A DNA stretch of 64,000 bases from Streptomyces xanthochromogenes (GCF_014650455.1 NZ_BMUZ01000002.1:30125-94124); one strand, 5' to 3'; shown: positions 54,506 through 63,742, numbered from the stretch's first letter. The notes: generated by a model not told the origin, from the sequence alone. Made by a program: numbers and translations.

Positions 54506-54578
54506 TCTCCTGTAGCTCAATTGGCAGAGCAGCCGGCTGTTAACCGGCAGGTTACTGGTTCGAGTCCAGTCGGGAGAG
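54506..54578 (+). tRNA. tRNA-Asn (GTT), second copy
   Basis: Nearly identical to the previous gene: acceptor TCTCCTG with CGGGAGA, anticodon GTT. It differs by compensatory changes in the acceptor and anticodon stems. Only 5 nt separate it from the first copy. Confidence 0.97.
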
Positions 54579-54588
54579 CAAGCGGAAG

Positions 54589-54610
54589 AGGACCCTTCGG
54601 GGTCCTTTTT
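54589..54610 (+). terminator. terminator of the tRNA-Asn pair
   Basis: AGGACCC-TTCG-GGGTCCT followed by a run of five T, a canonical intrinsic terminator. Confidence 0.92.
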
Positions 54611-54743
54611 CGTATCCGGTGGAACCGCGGAGATCCCCGCGAAGTCCTCATGGGCGTGCGATGCCGACCATCCGAGGCAGGAGATCGTATGAGCGGCTAT
54701 GCTGCGGCAGACGGCGCGCACAAATGTGCGCGACGCGCCGTTA

Positions 54744-54817
54744 GGGGCGGTAGCTCAGCCGGTTAGAGCAGCGGACTCATAATCCGTCGGCCGTGGGTTC
54801 GAGTCCCACCCGCCCCA
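54744..54817 (+). tRNA. tRNA with CAT anticodon (Met or Ile2)
   Basis: A 74-nt cloverleaf with acceptor GGGGCGG paired to CCGCCCC, anticodon loop CTCATAA and T-arm GGTTCGAGTCC. The CAT anticodon could be elongator Met, or Ile2 after lysidine modification. I cannot decide from sequence alone. The initiator type is unlikely because the acceptor 1-72 pair is a normal G-C. Confidence 0.93.
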
Positions 54818-55546
54818 CTACGAGGCGCAGGTGCAGAAACGATCTGGCCTGCGCCTTTGGCGTTTCCGCAGGTGCGCGCCGGGTGCGGCCCCGCCCGGCC
54901 GAACCGGCCTCGGCCACCTGTCCGCCGACCTCCTTCGAGTGATCACCCGCACGGCCCTGTTGACCCTGGCGTGCGTGTCGCGGCGCGGGCGCAGAGGGGG
55001 TCTGCGCGATCCGTGTCGACGGCCTGGCGGGGTCCTGGGTGCCGCCGGCATCCCCGTCGTCACCGCCGCCCGCGGCGCCTCCGCCGGCCGTCCCTCGGCA
55101 CCTTCGGGGCGGAGTTCGTCGAAGGCGGCGACGCGCCCGGGGCGGGGGACCACCGCGACTGGTCGAGTGGCCCGGGCCGACCGGACTCGCTCTCGCCGGG
55201 GGCAGCGGCAGGGGCGTCCGGAGAAGGAGCCCACTTCGTGGCGGACGGGTGAAGTCGGCGTCGCTGGTTGAGATTTCCAGGGGTATCGACTGCCGCCCGT
55301 CGTGGGTGTTTTGGTGGATGCCCGACCCGTTTCCGGGCGTGAATGTCCGGAGCTTCCTGCCGGTTGACCTGACGTCGCTGGTCAACTGAGCCTATGGGGA
55401 CACGAGTTCACGTCCGGGCCGACTGCGGGACGAGCACATATGTGATGGTCCCGGTGGGCCGCGCACGGACGAAGGCCCCCGGTGGCAAGCACGAGGCGTG
55501 CGGCTGCCGGGGGTCTTCCGGGTTGGGACCGTGGCCTACGAGGCCT
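54818..55546. other. 729-nt region without a recognisable gene
   Basis: After the CAT tRNA several overlapping ORFs exist in multiple frames, but none has a credible start or known domain. The stretch 55260-55390 is less GC-biased than the genes around and reads like degraded sequence. A duplicated tRNA 3' end, which would mark an integrated element, was not seen. Confidence 0.6.
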
Positions 55547-55726
55547 TCACAGGGCGGACTGGAACGCCGATGCGCTGGGGACGTTGGCGGCGGCCGTGGT
55601 GACGCGTTCGAGGGCGGTGGGGACGCGGCCGGCGTGCTGGGCCGCCGCGCGGGCGGCGAGCGGGACGCGTCGGGTGGACGTCGGGGTGGCGGTGCTGCGG
55701 GCGGCGGCGGAGATCAGGGTGTTCAT
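55547..55726 (-). CDS. small Ala/Thr/Ser-rich protein of unknown function
   Basis: A 59-residue ORF starting MNTLISAAARSTATPTSTRR at 55726, with a GAAAGG ribosome site about 8 nt upstream. It is rich in Ala, Thr, Ser and Arg and has no clear signal or catalytic motif. A strong hairpin lies 21 nt upstream of the start, a pattern often seen with regulated small genes. The gene is tentative; it could be a fortuitous ORF. Confidence 0.35.
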   Translation of the reverse strand: MNTLISAAARSTATPTSTRRVPLAARAAAQHAGRVPTALERVTTAAANVPSASAFQSAL

Positions 55727-55747
55727 GGTGGGCCTTTCGGCGAGATG

Positions 55748-55786
55748 CGTCGCCGCCCCCGCCTGATGAAGGCGGGGGCGGCGACG
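55748..55786. terminator. perfect 16-bp hairpin upstream of the small ORF
   Basis: CGTCGCCGCCCCCGCC (55748-55763) pairs perfectly with 55771-55786 over a 7-nt loop. It could be a leader attenuator for the small ORF or a plus-strand terminator. The rest of 55787-56082 has no supported gene. Confidence 0.6.
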
Positions 55787-56082
55787 ACGCTTACTGATCG
55801 GGGGAAGCGTAGCGGCGCCCGGGGGCTTCGGCGCGCGCATGTAGGCGTGGCGTAAAGGTGGCCACCGCAACCGGTTTCGGCCCCCACGCCTCCGACCTGA
55901 GGCGATGGGTGCGCGCTCGCTCCGTGGCCGGTTTCGAGCCGCCGGGCATTGGTACCGAAACTGTTGTCCGGCCCATTGACCCGCCCGGGGGACGGACGCC
56001 CCGCACGCCCCCTCCGGCCGGGCCCGGCCCCGCTGTGAGGTGGCCCCTACCTCGGTGCTCTCGGCGGGGGTTAGCATCCCGC

Positions 56083-57408
56083 GTGACCGAACAAGCCGAG
56101 CAGCCCACCGACACCCCCGCGGCACCCGTCCCCGCCACCCCCACCACCGGAGCCGGGACCGCCGGGGGAATGGCCGTGCGGCGCCGCATATTCGCCGACC
56201 TCACGCCGTTCCGGATATCGGCGGACTACCGCAGGCTCTGGTTCGGCAACATGGTCTCGTGGGTCGGCAGCGCCATGACGGCCCTGGCGATATCCCTCCA
56301 GGTCTACGACCTCACCGGCTCCAGCTTCTACGTCGGCCTGGTCGGCATCTTCACCCTCGTACCGCTGGTCGCGTTCGGTCTCTACGGCGGCGCCATCGCC
56401 GACACCGTCGACCGCCGCAAGCTCGGCCTGTACAGCGCGCTCGGCTCGGCCGTACTCTCCGCCGCGCTCTCGGCCGGGACGTTCGCCGGGGTCGCGAACG
56501 TGTGGTTCCTGTACGCGGTCATCGCGCTCCAGTCCGTCTGCCAGGCGCTCAACGGCCCCGCCCGCTCGGCCATGATCCCCAGGCTGCTGCCGCCCGAGCA
56601 CCTGCCCGCGGCCAACGCGCTCAACTCCATGGTCATGACGACCGGCACGCTCGTCGGACCCATGCTGGGCGGCCTCGTCGTCGGCTTCGCCGGGTACAAG
56701 ACGGCGTACCTCATCGACGCGGTCACCTTCGCCGCCTCCCTGTACGCGATGTGGCGGCTGCCCGCGATGCTGCCCGAGCGGAGCGCCGGCGCCAAGCGGC
56801 CCTCGGTCCTGGAGGGCCTGCGGTTCCTGGCCACCCGGCCCAATCTGCGGATGACGTTCTTCAGCGACTTCTGCGCGATGATCCTGGCCCAGCCCCGCGC
56901 CCTGTTCCCGGCCGTCGCCGTCCTCTGGTACGGCGGCGACGCGCGCACCACCGGACTGCTCGTCGCGGCACCCGCGATCGGCGCGCTGCTCGGCGGGGTG
57001 TTCTCCGGCTGGCAGGGACGCATCCACCGGCACGGGCTCGCGGTGCTGATCTCGGTGGGCGGATGGGGCGCGGCCATCGCGGTGTTCGGCCTGACCCGGC
57101 AGCTGTGGCTCGGCCTGTTCATGCTCGCCGTCGCCGGATTCTCGGACACCGTGTCCATGGTGTTCCGCAACACGATGATGCAGGTCGCCGCCCCCGACGA
57201 CATGCGGGGACGGCTCCAGGGCGTGTTCATCGTGGTCGTCGCGGGCGGCCCGCGGCTCGGCGACTTCCTCGCCGGTACGGTCGCCGACCTCACCTCGCCC
57301 ACCGCGATGGTGGTGGGCGGCGGCCTCGCCTGCGTGCTCGCGGTCACGGTGCTCGGGCTCAGCCGCCGCGGCTTCTCCCGTTACGACGCGCGCAACCCCG
57401 TCCCCTAG
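56083..57408 (+). CDS. MFS exporter (EntS/enterobactin-exporter-like)
   Basis: A 441-residue transporter from GTG 56083. It has an N-terminal polar Thr/Pro/Ala-rich segment to about residue 25, then DLTPFRISADYRRLWFGNMV and about twelve helices. Signatures are GLYGGAIADTVDRRKLGLYS (motif A), LNGPARSAMIPRLLP and VSMVFRNTMMQVAAPDDMRGR in the second half, typical of the MFS_3/EntS group. The substrate is unknown; siderophore or drug export is the usual suggestion. Its stop overlaps the convergent beta-helix gene. Confidence 0.9.
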   Translation: MTEQAEQPTDTPAAPVPATPTTGAGTAGGMAVRRRIFADLTPFRISADYRRLWFGNMVSWVGSAMTALAISLQVYDLTGSSFYVGLVGIFTLVPLVAFGLYGGAIADTVDRRKLGLYSALGSAVLSAALSAGTFAGVANVWFLYAVIALQSVCQALNGPARSAMIPRLLPPEHLPAANALNSMVMTTGTLVGPMLGGLVVGFAGYKTAYLIDAVTFAASLYAMWRLPAMLPERSAGAKRPSVLEGLRFLATRPNLRMTFFSDFCAMILAQPRALFPAVAVLWYGGDARTTGLLVAAPAIGALLGGVFSGWQGRIHRHGLAVLISVGGWGAAIAVFGLTRQLWLGLFMLAVAGFSDTVSMVFRNTMMQVAAPDDMRGRLQGVFIVVVAGGPRLGDFLAGTVADLTSPTAMVVGGGLACVLAVTVLGLSRRGFSRYDARNPVP

Positions 57409-58937
57409 CGCCCGTACCGGGGTGCCGCGCCCGGGCCCTGGTAGGCGCCGATGTTCGGCGGGGAGGAGACCGCGTTGCCGAACCAGTCCCGGGTGACGCC
57501 GTCGGCGATCGGAACCCCTGCCCTCAACGCGACGGAACCCGGGCGCAGTTGGACGTCGTACGGGCCCGCCGGGGCCGGGGCGGTGAAGGCGGGGTCGGCG
57601 GTCACGGGGGAGCGGTCGGAGGCCGGCACGGCCCCCACGCCCCGGTAGAGGTTGTGGTCGTAGGCGTTGCGGGGGTCCGCGAAGGGGGCGCCGCCGGGCG
57701 CGCTCGACGCGAAGACGTTGTTGCGGAAGGTGACGTTGCCGGGGCCGTTGTCGCTGACCATGGCGGTGCCGGACTGGTTCGTCACGACGGTGTTGTCGTA
57801 CACCTGGGTGCGGGTCGTGGGGCCGCACACCACGGACACGATGCCGTACGGGGCGCTGCGGTTGCGGTCGTTGACGCTGATGTTGTGCCGCACGACGTTG
57901 TCGGCGGACGTCATGCCGGTGCCGTTGCAGACGAGCAGGAAGCCGCCCTCGTTGTCGTGGCTGTAGTTGTACTGGTAGACGTTGCCGTTGTTGCCGCCGT
58001 CGATATCGAACGCCATCGAGTCGCGGGTGCCGTGGCCGTGGGACACCTCGTTGTACTGGTAGCGGACGTGGTCCGCATTCCACGCCCACAGACCGGCGTT
58101 GTAGCCGGCGGAACGGGCGTTGAACCCGTCGACGGTGTTGTGCTCGGCGAGCGCGCCGTCCGCGTTCTGGACGACGATGCCGTCGCCGCCGGTGTCCGAG
58201 ACGCGGTTGTTCTCGATGCGCAGGCCGGTGATCGGTACGAACCTGCGGCCGGGGCCGTCCGGATGCTCGGGGCGCTTGCCCCAGGTCGAGGACGTCCCGA
58301 TGCCGGTGCGGTCCACGTGGGTCACGGTGGACCCGCTCACCGTGACGTCGTCGAAGCCGGTGGGGGTGGCTGCGCCCTGCGCGGCGAAGAGGATGCCGCC
58401 GGAGGGGTCGGGGTCCTTGAAGTCGGCGCCGTTCACGTCGTGTACGTCGACGTTGCGCACGGCGTAGTGGTGGCCGGTGCCGAAGTCGGTGAGGCGGACG
58501 AGGATGCCCGCACGGCGGGCGGTCGTGGTCGCCGGGCCGGTGTTGGACACGTCCAGGTCGTTCAGCTCCCACTGCTGCGTGTTGTCGAGCAGTACGGCCG
58601 CCCGGGCGCCGTTCCCCTCCAGGTGCGGCTTGGCCGTACCGGTGCCGTACGCTTCGGCCGCTATCGGGGCGCCGGGGGTGCCCGAGCCCTTCGGGGCGAA
58701 GGTTCCGGTGCAGGTGGTGCCGCGCTGGAAGAGGACGCGCTCGCCGGGCCGGTACGTCCTCGCGCTTGCCTTCGCGAGGGTGCGCAGGGGGTGGGCGGGG
58801 GAGGTGCCGGGGTTGGTGTCGTTGCCCGCGCGGCAGTCGACGTAGTAGGTGGCGGGGGGCGCGGCCGCTTGCGCGGGGGCGGGGGCGGGGGCCAGCAAGG
58901 CGAGGGCGGTGAGGGTGAGGAGGGCGGTGTGTCTCAT
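57405..58937 (-). CDS. secreted right-handed beta-helix protein
   Basis: A 510-residue exported protein. The signal peptide is MRHTALLTLTALALLAP with cleavage after AQAAA. The mature start TYYVDCRAGNDTNPGTSPAHPLRTLAKA is the classic motif of the pectate-lyase-like beta-helix family (Ca-dependent or polysaccharide-lyase relatives). Then come repeated coils: LRIENNRVSDTGGDGIVV, AEHNTVDGFNARSAG, VVRHNISVNDRNRSAPYGI and VTFRNNVFASSAPGG. It should act outside the cell on a carbohydrate polymer. The exact enzyme class cannot be read from sequence. The neighbouring MFS gene ends by overlapping its stop. Confidence 0.88.
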   Translation of the reverse strand: MRHTALLTLTALALLAPAPAPAQAAAPPATYYVDCRAGNDTNPGTSPAHPLRTLAKASARTYRPGERVLFQRGTTCTGTFAPKGSGTPGAPIAAEAYGTGTAKPHLEGNGARAAVLLDNTQQWELNDLDVSNTGPATTTARRAGILVRLTDFGTGHHYAVRNVDVHDVNGADFKDPDPSGGILFAAQGAATPTGFDDVTVSGSTVTHVDRTGIGTSSTWGKRPEHPDGPGRRFVPITGLRIENNRVSDTGGDGIVVQNADGALAEHNTVDGFNARSAGYNAGLWAWNADHVRYQYNEVSHGHGTRDSMAFDIDGGNNGNVYQYNYSHDNEGGFLLVCNGTGMTSADNVVRHNISVNDRNRSAPYGIVSVVCGPTTRTQVYDNTVVTNQSGTAMVSDNGPGNVTFRNNVFASSAPGGAPFADPRNAYDHNLYRGVGAVPASDRSPVTADPAFTAPAPAGPYDVQLRPGSVALRAGVPIADGVTRDWFGNAVSSPPNIGAYQGPGAAPRYGR

Positions 58938-59024
58938 GCGGGGGAGGCTCCCCCTGGGGTGCGGGCCCCCAATCGCCCCCGGCGCGAAAGTCCAAGTATT
59001 GGCCGGCGTTTGTCCGCCTCCTGA

Positions 59025-59076
59025 GGCTCCGCCCTGGGGGAAGGGGCGGGGGCGCGACCGGGGGAGGGGCGGAGCC
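59025..59076 (-). terminator. GC-rich hairpin after the carboxyltransferase gene
   Basis: GGCTCCGCCC (59025-59034) pairs with GGGCGGAGCC (59067-59076) across a 32-nt loop of G-runs. This motif is a widespread intergenic element in Streptomyces. It lies 41 nt past the minus-strand stop at 59117. Confidence 0.55.
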
Positions 59077-59116
59077 CCGGCGCGCCCCGGGCCGCGCTGC
59101 ATCCGGCCCCTCCCGA

Positions 59117-60460
59117 CTACGCTCCCAGCACCCCCCTGGCCACCCCCAGCTCCACCAAATCCTGCGGGCGCAACCGGAGTTGGGACGCGGTCCGCCGCAC
59201 CTGCGACGCGTCCCGCTTCAGGATCGCCGCCGCCGACTCCGGCGCGATCACCGAGAAGTAGCTGTCCGCCGTCACCCACGTGCGGTCGGGGGACGTCAGG
59301 GCCAGCGCCCCGCCCGAGCCGCCCTCGCCGATGACCAGGGTCGTGACCGGGACCCGTGCGGACGCCACCGCCGCGAAGGCGTCCGCGATCGCCGCGCCCT
59401 GCCCCTCCCGTTCCGCCGCCGCGTCGTTCGCCGCGCCGGGGGTGTCGACCAGGGTCAGGACCGGGATGCCGAGGCGGTCGGCCAGACGGATGAGGCGGGC
59501 CGCGGCCCGGTAGCCCGCGGGACGGGTCGCGGTGCCGGTCTGGGCGGCGTACGCGTAACTCACCCCCGCGTGCAGGCCGAAGCCGCACAGCATCCCCGGG
59601 TCCACGCCCCCGCACCGGTCGCCGACCAGCGCCTGGCGGTGCGGGAAGTACGCGTCCAGGTACGCCTCGGCGCGCGGACGGCCCGCCGCCCGGGCCCGGG
59701 ACACCGCCTCCCAGCCGTCCGCGGGCAGCCCCGAATCGCCGAAGGGGGCCGGCGCCGGGGCCGGTTCGGCGGGGCCGGTGCCATCGAGCAGGGTGAGCCA
59801 GCCCGCCAGGACGTTCCGCAGGTCCTGGCGGCGGACGATCGCGTCGATCTGCCCCGCCGCGAGCTGGCCCTCCGCCCGGTAGGCCGCCGGGTCCGCGTCC
59901 GCGGGGCGCACCCGCGAGCCCGCGAAGCCGATCTGGACGCCGGGCAGCGCGAGGACCACGTCGGCGCCCGCGCCCAGCGTGGCCCAGCCGCCGCCCGTCG
60001 TCGGGTCGCGCAGCACCGCGATCTGGGGCAGGCCGGCCGCCCGCAGCAGCGCCGACTGCCGTGCCACGCGCTGTAGTTGGGTCAGCGCGAGCATGCCTTC
60101 CTGCATCCGGCTGCCGCCGGTCGCGATGAGGGAGACCAGCGGCAGGCGCCGCTCGCACGCCGTTCCGTACGCCGCCTCCAGGCGGTCGCCCGTTCGCAGC
60201 CCCAGTGAACCCCCGAGGAAGCCGAACTCGAAGGAGATCAGGACACAGGGGCGTCCCGACACCTCCGCGAGGCCGGCGACCACCGACTCGTCCTCGCCCG
60301 TCCGCTCCGTCGCGCGGGCTCGCGACGCCCCGTAACCCTCCCAGGCGAGGGGCCCGTCCGTGGCGAAGTCTCTTTCTGGGTACGGAAGTTCGGTGAAGCT
60401 GTCCGCCACCGTCGCGATCGCCGCCCTCGCGGACATCCGCTCCGTCGTCCGCTCAGACAT
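59117..60460 (-). CDS. acyl-CoA carboxylase carboxyltransferase, fused alpha/beta type
   Basis: A 447-residue protein carrying two crotonase-fold carboxyltransferase halves in one chain. The first half has LISFEFGFLGGSLGLRTGDR and LIATGGSRMQEGMLAL (AccD-like), the second GLHAGVSYAYAAQTG, LTLVDTPGAANDAAAEREGQ and VIGEGGSGGALAL (AccA-like). The N-terminal zinc finger of bacterial AccD is absent. Its start overlaps the matB stop, so it is coupled to malonyl-CoA synthetase. S. coelicolor has a comparable pair (SCO2444-SCO2445). It might decarboxylate or carboxylate an acyl-CoA; the biotin carrier and carboxylase genes are not nearby. Confidence 0.9.
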   Translation of the reverse strand: MSERTTERMSARAAIATVADSFTELPYPERDFATDGPLAWEGYGASRARATERTGEDESVVAGLAEVSGRPCVLISFEFGFLGGSLGLRTGDRLEAAYGTACERRLPLVSLIATGGSRMQEGMLALTQLQRVARQSALLRAAGLPQIAVLRDPTTGGGWATLGAGADVVLALPGVQIGFAGSRVRPADADPAAYRAEGQLAAGQIDAIVRRQDLRNVLAGWLTLLDGTGPAEPAPAPAPFGDSGLPADGWEAVSRARAAGRPRAEAYLDAYFPHRQALVGDRCGGVDPGMLCGFGLHAGVSYAYAAQTGTATRPAGYRAAARLIRLADRLGIPVLTLVDTPGAANDAAAEREGQGAAIADAFAAVASARVPVTTLVIGEGGSGGALALTSPDRTWVTADSYFSVIAPESAAAILKRDASQVRRTASQLRLRPQDLVELGVARGVLGA

Positions 60461-61925
60461 GCAGGGCTCGTTTCATGATCTTGCCCATGTCGTTGCGGGG
60501 CAGCTCGGTCAGGAAGTGCACCACTCGGGGGCGTTTGTGGGGGGCCAGCTCACGCGCCACATGTTCCGTCAACTCGCGTTCTTCCGGAGGCGATTGGGGG
60601 TCCCTCGGTACCACCCATGCCACGATGCGCTCGCCCAGGTCGTCGTCCGGCTCGCCCGTCACCGCCGCCTCGCGGACGCCGGGGTGGTCGAGGAGCGCGT
60701 TCTCGATCTCACCGGCGCCGATCTTGTAGCCGCCGCTCTTGATGAGGTCGGTGGCCTTGCGGCCGACGATCCGTACCTGTCCTTCCTCGTCCAGGCTCGC
60801 CAGGTCGCCGGTGCGGAACCAGCCGTCCTCGGTGAAGGCCGCGGCCGTGGCGTCCGGGCGGTTCAGATAGCCGGTGAACAGGTTCGGGCCGCGCACCTGG
60901 ACCTCGCCGATGCCGTCCGCCTCCTCGGCCAGGCGCAGTTCGACGCCGGGCAGCGGGGCGCCGACCGTGCCGGGGCGGGCCCCGCCGCCCGCCCGCTCGG
61001 CGCACAGCATCAGCGTCTCCGTCATGCCGTACCGCTCGATGACCGCCCGGCCCGTCGCGTGCGCGATGCGGCGGTGGTCGGGGGCCGGGAGCGCCGCCGA
61101 GCCGGACACCAGCAGGCGCGCACCCGTGAGGGCCTTCGCCAACTCGACATCCCTGTCGACCACTTCGGCGATCCTGTGGTACATCGTCGGCACCCCGAAC
61201 AGCATGGTCGCGCCGGCCGACAGTTCGCGCGTCACGCCCTCCACCGAGAAGCGGCCGAGGTGGCGCACCGAGCCGCCGCGGCGCAGCGGGCCGAGGATGC
61301 CCAGGATCAGGCCGTGCACGTGGAACAGCGGGAGGCCGTGCACCAGGACGTCGTCGGCCGTCCACTCCCAGGCGTCCCGGAGCGCGTCGAGCGTCGCCGC
61401 GATCGCCCGCCTCGGCAGCACCGCCCCCTTCGGCGGACCGGTCGTCCCGGAGGTGTAGACGATCAGGGCCGGCGACTCGTCATCGGGCTCGGGGGGCAGG
61501 GCCGGGCCCGCCGTGGTCGGTGACCCCTCGGCATCCACAGCCACGTCGGCAGCCGCAGCCGCAGTCACGTCCGCATCCACGTCCACGTCGATGCGGGTCA
61601 ATTGGCCGAGAAGGGAGGGGAGTTGGTCGCCGCTGCCCGCCAGTACCACCGTCGGCCCGCTGTCGCGGACGATGTGCGCCAGCTCCCGTTCGCCCGTCTT
61701 CGGGTTCAGCGGCACCACCGGTACGCCCGCGACGAGCGCCGCCACCACGCCGACCACCGTCTGCGGGGTCGGCGTCGCCCACACCGCGACCCGCCCGGCG
61801 TCCTTGATCCGCCGGGCCGGCGCGGCGGCCGCGGCGGCGAGTTCGGCGTAGGTCAGCGCGTGCTCGCCGAAGCGGACCGCCTCCCGTGGCTCGGCGGCGT
61901 GGAGGGAGGGGAAGAGAGGGGACAC
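60453..61925 (-). CDS. matB: malonyl-CoA synthetase (MatB-like)
   Basis: A 490-residue acyl-CoA synthetase of the ANL superfamily, starting at GTG 61925. Core motifs are LIVYTSGTTGPPKGAVLPRR (A3), VIERYGMTETLM (A5), the hinge GWFRTGDLASLDEEG (A7) and the C-terminal lysine in MGKIMKRAL (A10). A Val/Ala/Asp repeat stretch (DVDVDADVTAAAAADVAVDA) forms a surface insert near residue 115. S. coelicolor MatB (SCO2444) makes malonyl- and methylmalonyl-CoA from the diacids, which feeds polyketide synthesis. The downstream carboxyltransferase overlaps by 8 nt. The 192-nt upstream gap holds no other gene. Confidence 0.92.
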   Translation of the reverse strand: MSPLFPSLHAAEPREAVRFGEHALTYAELAAAAAAPARRIKDAGRVAVWATPTPQTVVGVVAALVAGVPVVPLNPKTGERELAHIVRDSGPTVVLAGSGDQLPSLLGQLTRIDVDVDADVTAAAAADVAVDAEGSPTTAGPALPPEPDDESPALIVYTSGTTGPPKGAVLPRRAIAATLDALRDAWEWTADDVLVHGLPLFHVHGLILGILGPLRRGGSVRHLGRFSVEGVTRELSAGATMLFGVPTMYHRIAEVVDRDVELAKALTGARLLVSGSAALPAPDHRRIAHATGRAVIERYGMTETLMLCAERAGGGARPGTVGAPLPGVELRLAEEADGIGEVQVRGPNLFTGYLNRPDATAAAFTEDGWFRTGDLASLDEEGQVRIVGRKATDLIKSGGYKIGAGEIENALLDHPGVREAAVTGEPDDDLGERIVAWVVPRDPQSPPEERELTEHVARELAPHKRPRVVHFLTELPRNDMGKIMKRALHV

Positions 61926-62117
61926 GTAAGGGACTCCTCGGTCGACGGCGCGGACGGGGCCCGAACCGTGCCGGGTCCCAGGTCCTCGACCCTACGCGGC
62001 GCCGTCCGGACGCATGATCGACATCCTGCCGTACCCGGCCCCGCGTTCCGCTGGAGTCGGCTTGGGCGTGAGCGCCGTCACGGCATGGCGACGGGCCCTG
62101 CCGGGTGCTCGCGGGGG

Positions 62118-63695
62118 TCAGTGGAGCGGGGCCTGCCAGGTCAGGGTCGTGCCGCGGATGCCGTCGTCCCGCATGCCGTTGTCGACCACCGTGAGCCGCA
62201 CCCCGGGCCGCCCGTCGGGGAGTTCGGCGCCGGAGTCCACCACGACGCGGACCGATGACACCCCGGCCCGGCGATGGGCCGCGGCCAGGGCGCTGCGCAG
62301 GGCGGCCACGAGCTGGGCGTCCACCGGCTCGCCGACCAGGGTGTCGACCGCGCCCTCGAACCGTACCGAGGGGCGGAAGCCGAGCAGAGCGCCCGCGCCC
62401 GCTGTCTCGCGCAGGACCCGGCCGCGCAGGGTCGTCGGGGCGTCGGCGGGCGGCTGCTGGAGGGCGAAGATCGCGGTGCGCACCTCCTGGATCGTGGAGT
62501 CCAGCTCGTCGACGGCCCGGGTGAGCATCTCGTCCGTGTCGTCGGCCGCGGCCTTCTCGGCCTTGCGCCGGGTCGACTCCAGCATCATCTCGGTGGCGAA
62601 CAGCCGCTGTACGACCAGGTCGTGGAGGTCGCGGGCGATCCGGTCCCGGTCCTCGTACACGGCGAGCTGCTCGCGGTTGTGCTGGGCGTCGGCCAGGACC
62701 AGGGCGAGGGCGGCCTGCGAGGCGAACTGGCCGGCGAGCAGCCGGTCGACCGCCGTGTACGGGCGGGCGCCCCGCCTGCGGGGCAGCGCGAGCGTGCCGA
62801 TCAGCTTGCCGCCGCTCTGCAGCGGCAGCATCATGCTCGGCCCGAACCGGCTGCGTACGTGCGTGGTCATCCGCGGGTCGGTCGCCGAGTCCTCCAGGAA
62901 CACCGGCTCCCCGCCCAGGAGTTGGACCAGGACCGGTGAGCCGGGCTCGATCGTGGTGCCGACGATGTCGTCGGGGTCGTCCGGCGCCGAGGCGGCGACG
63001 ATCTCCATGCCGCCGGCCGCGGTGGGCTGGAGCACCACCCCGGCGGCCGCGTCCGCGAGCAGCCGGGCCCGCTCGGCGACCTTCATCAGCGCGTCCGCCG
63101 CGGTCTCGCCGGTGAGCAGCGAGGTGGTGACGGTGGCCGCGCCCTCGATCCACCGCTCCCGCAGCCGCACGGTCTCGTACAGGCGGGCGTTGCCGATGGC
63201 GATGCCGGCCTGCGCGGCGAGGACCCGCAGCAGCGCCAGGTCGTCCTCGGTGAAGGGGCCGCCGCGCTTCTCGGTGAGGTACAGGTTGCCGAAGACCTCG
63301 GTGTGCACCCGGATGGGTACGCCGAGGAACGAGCGCATCGGGGGATGGCCGGGCGGCAGACCGACCGAGCGGGCGTCGCTCTCGCGGTCGTCGATGCGCA
63401 GGGGCTGGGGGTCGTGGACGAGGGCGCCGAGCAGCCCGGTGCGGCCGTCGGGCAACCGGCCGATCTGCTCGCGTTCGGCATCGCTGAGGCCGGACGTGAA
63501 CAGGTCGGTGAGCGCGTCGCGCTCGGGGTCGATCACCCCTAGCGCCCCGTACCGGGCGTCCGTCAGCTCGGTCGCCGACTCCACGATGTGCTGCAGCGTG
63601 GTGCGCAGTTCGAGGTCCGTCCCGACGCCGAGCACCGCCTGCAGGAGCATCGGCAGCCGCGGCGCCGCACTGTCCTGGCTCTCCGCTTCACTCAT
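62118..63695 (-). CDS. GAF-domain histidine kinase with eroded ATPase domain
   Basis: About 525 residues from ATG 63695. Two GAF domains (residues about 20-165 and 185-335, first with LTDARYGALGVIDPERD) are followed by the HisKA_3 dimerisation helix with His358 in DRIARDLHDLVVQRLFATEM. The C-terminal ATPase region is unusual: the normal N-box ASN-type residue is missing (AALRSALAAAHRRAG), the G1 box reads VVDNGMRDDG, and the protein ends soon after at TTLTWQAPLH. The overall design is DevS/DosS-like. It may be inactive as a kinase or work as a phosphatase or partner subunit. No response regulator lies adjacent. Confidence 0.87.
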   Translation of the reverse strand: MSEAESQDSAAPRLPMLLQAVLGVGTDLELRTTLQHIVESATELTDARYGALGVIDPERDALTDLFTSGLSDAEREQIGRLPDGRTGLLGALVHDPQPLRIDDRESDARSVGLPPGHPPMRSFLGVPIRVHTEVFGNLYLTEKRGGPFTEDDLALLRVLAAQAGIAIGNARLYETVRLRERWIEGAATVTTSLLTGETAADALMKVAERARLLADAAAGVVLQPTAAGGMEIVAASAPDDPDDIVGTTIEPGSPVLVQLLGGEPVFLEDSATDPRMTTHVRSRFGPSMMLPLQSGGKLIGTLALPRRRGARPYTAVDRLLAGQFASQAALALVLADAQHNREQLAVYEDRDRIARDLHDLVVQRLFATEMMLESTRRKAEKAAADDTDEMLTRAVDELDSTIQEVRTAIFALQQPPADAPTTLRGRVLRETAGAGALLGFRPSVRFEGAVDTLVGEPVDAQLVAALRSALAAAHRRAGVSSVRVVVDSGAELPDGRPGVRLTVVDNGMRDDGIRGTTLTWQAPLH

Positions 63696-63742
63696 CCTTC
63701 GAGCATCCCTCACCGCGGCCGGCCGCGGCGGCAACGGCGATT

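Noticed and set aside
54777..55385. ORF ending in a GRVGLEPTADGL-type tail
   Set aside because: That tail is the well-known spurious antisense translation of a tRNA gene; the rest is low-complexity.
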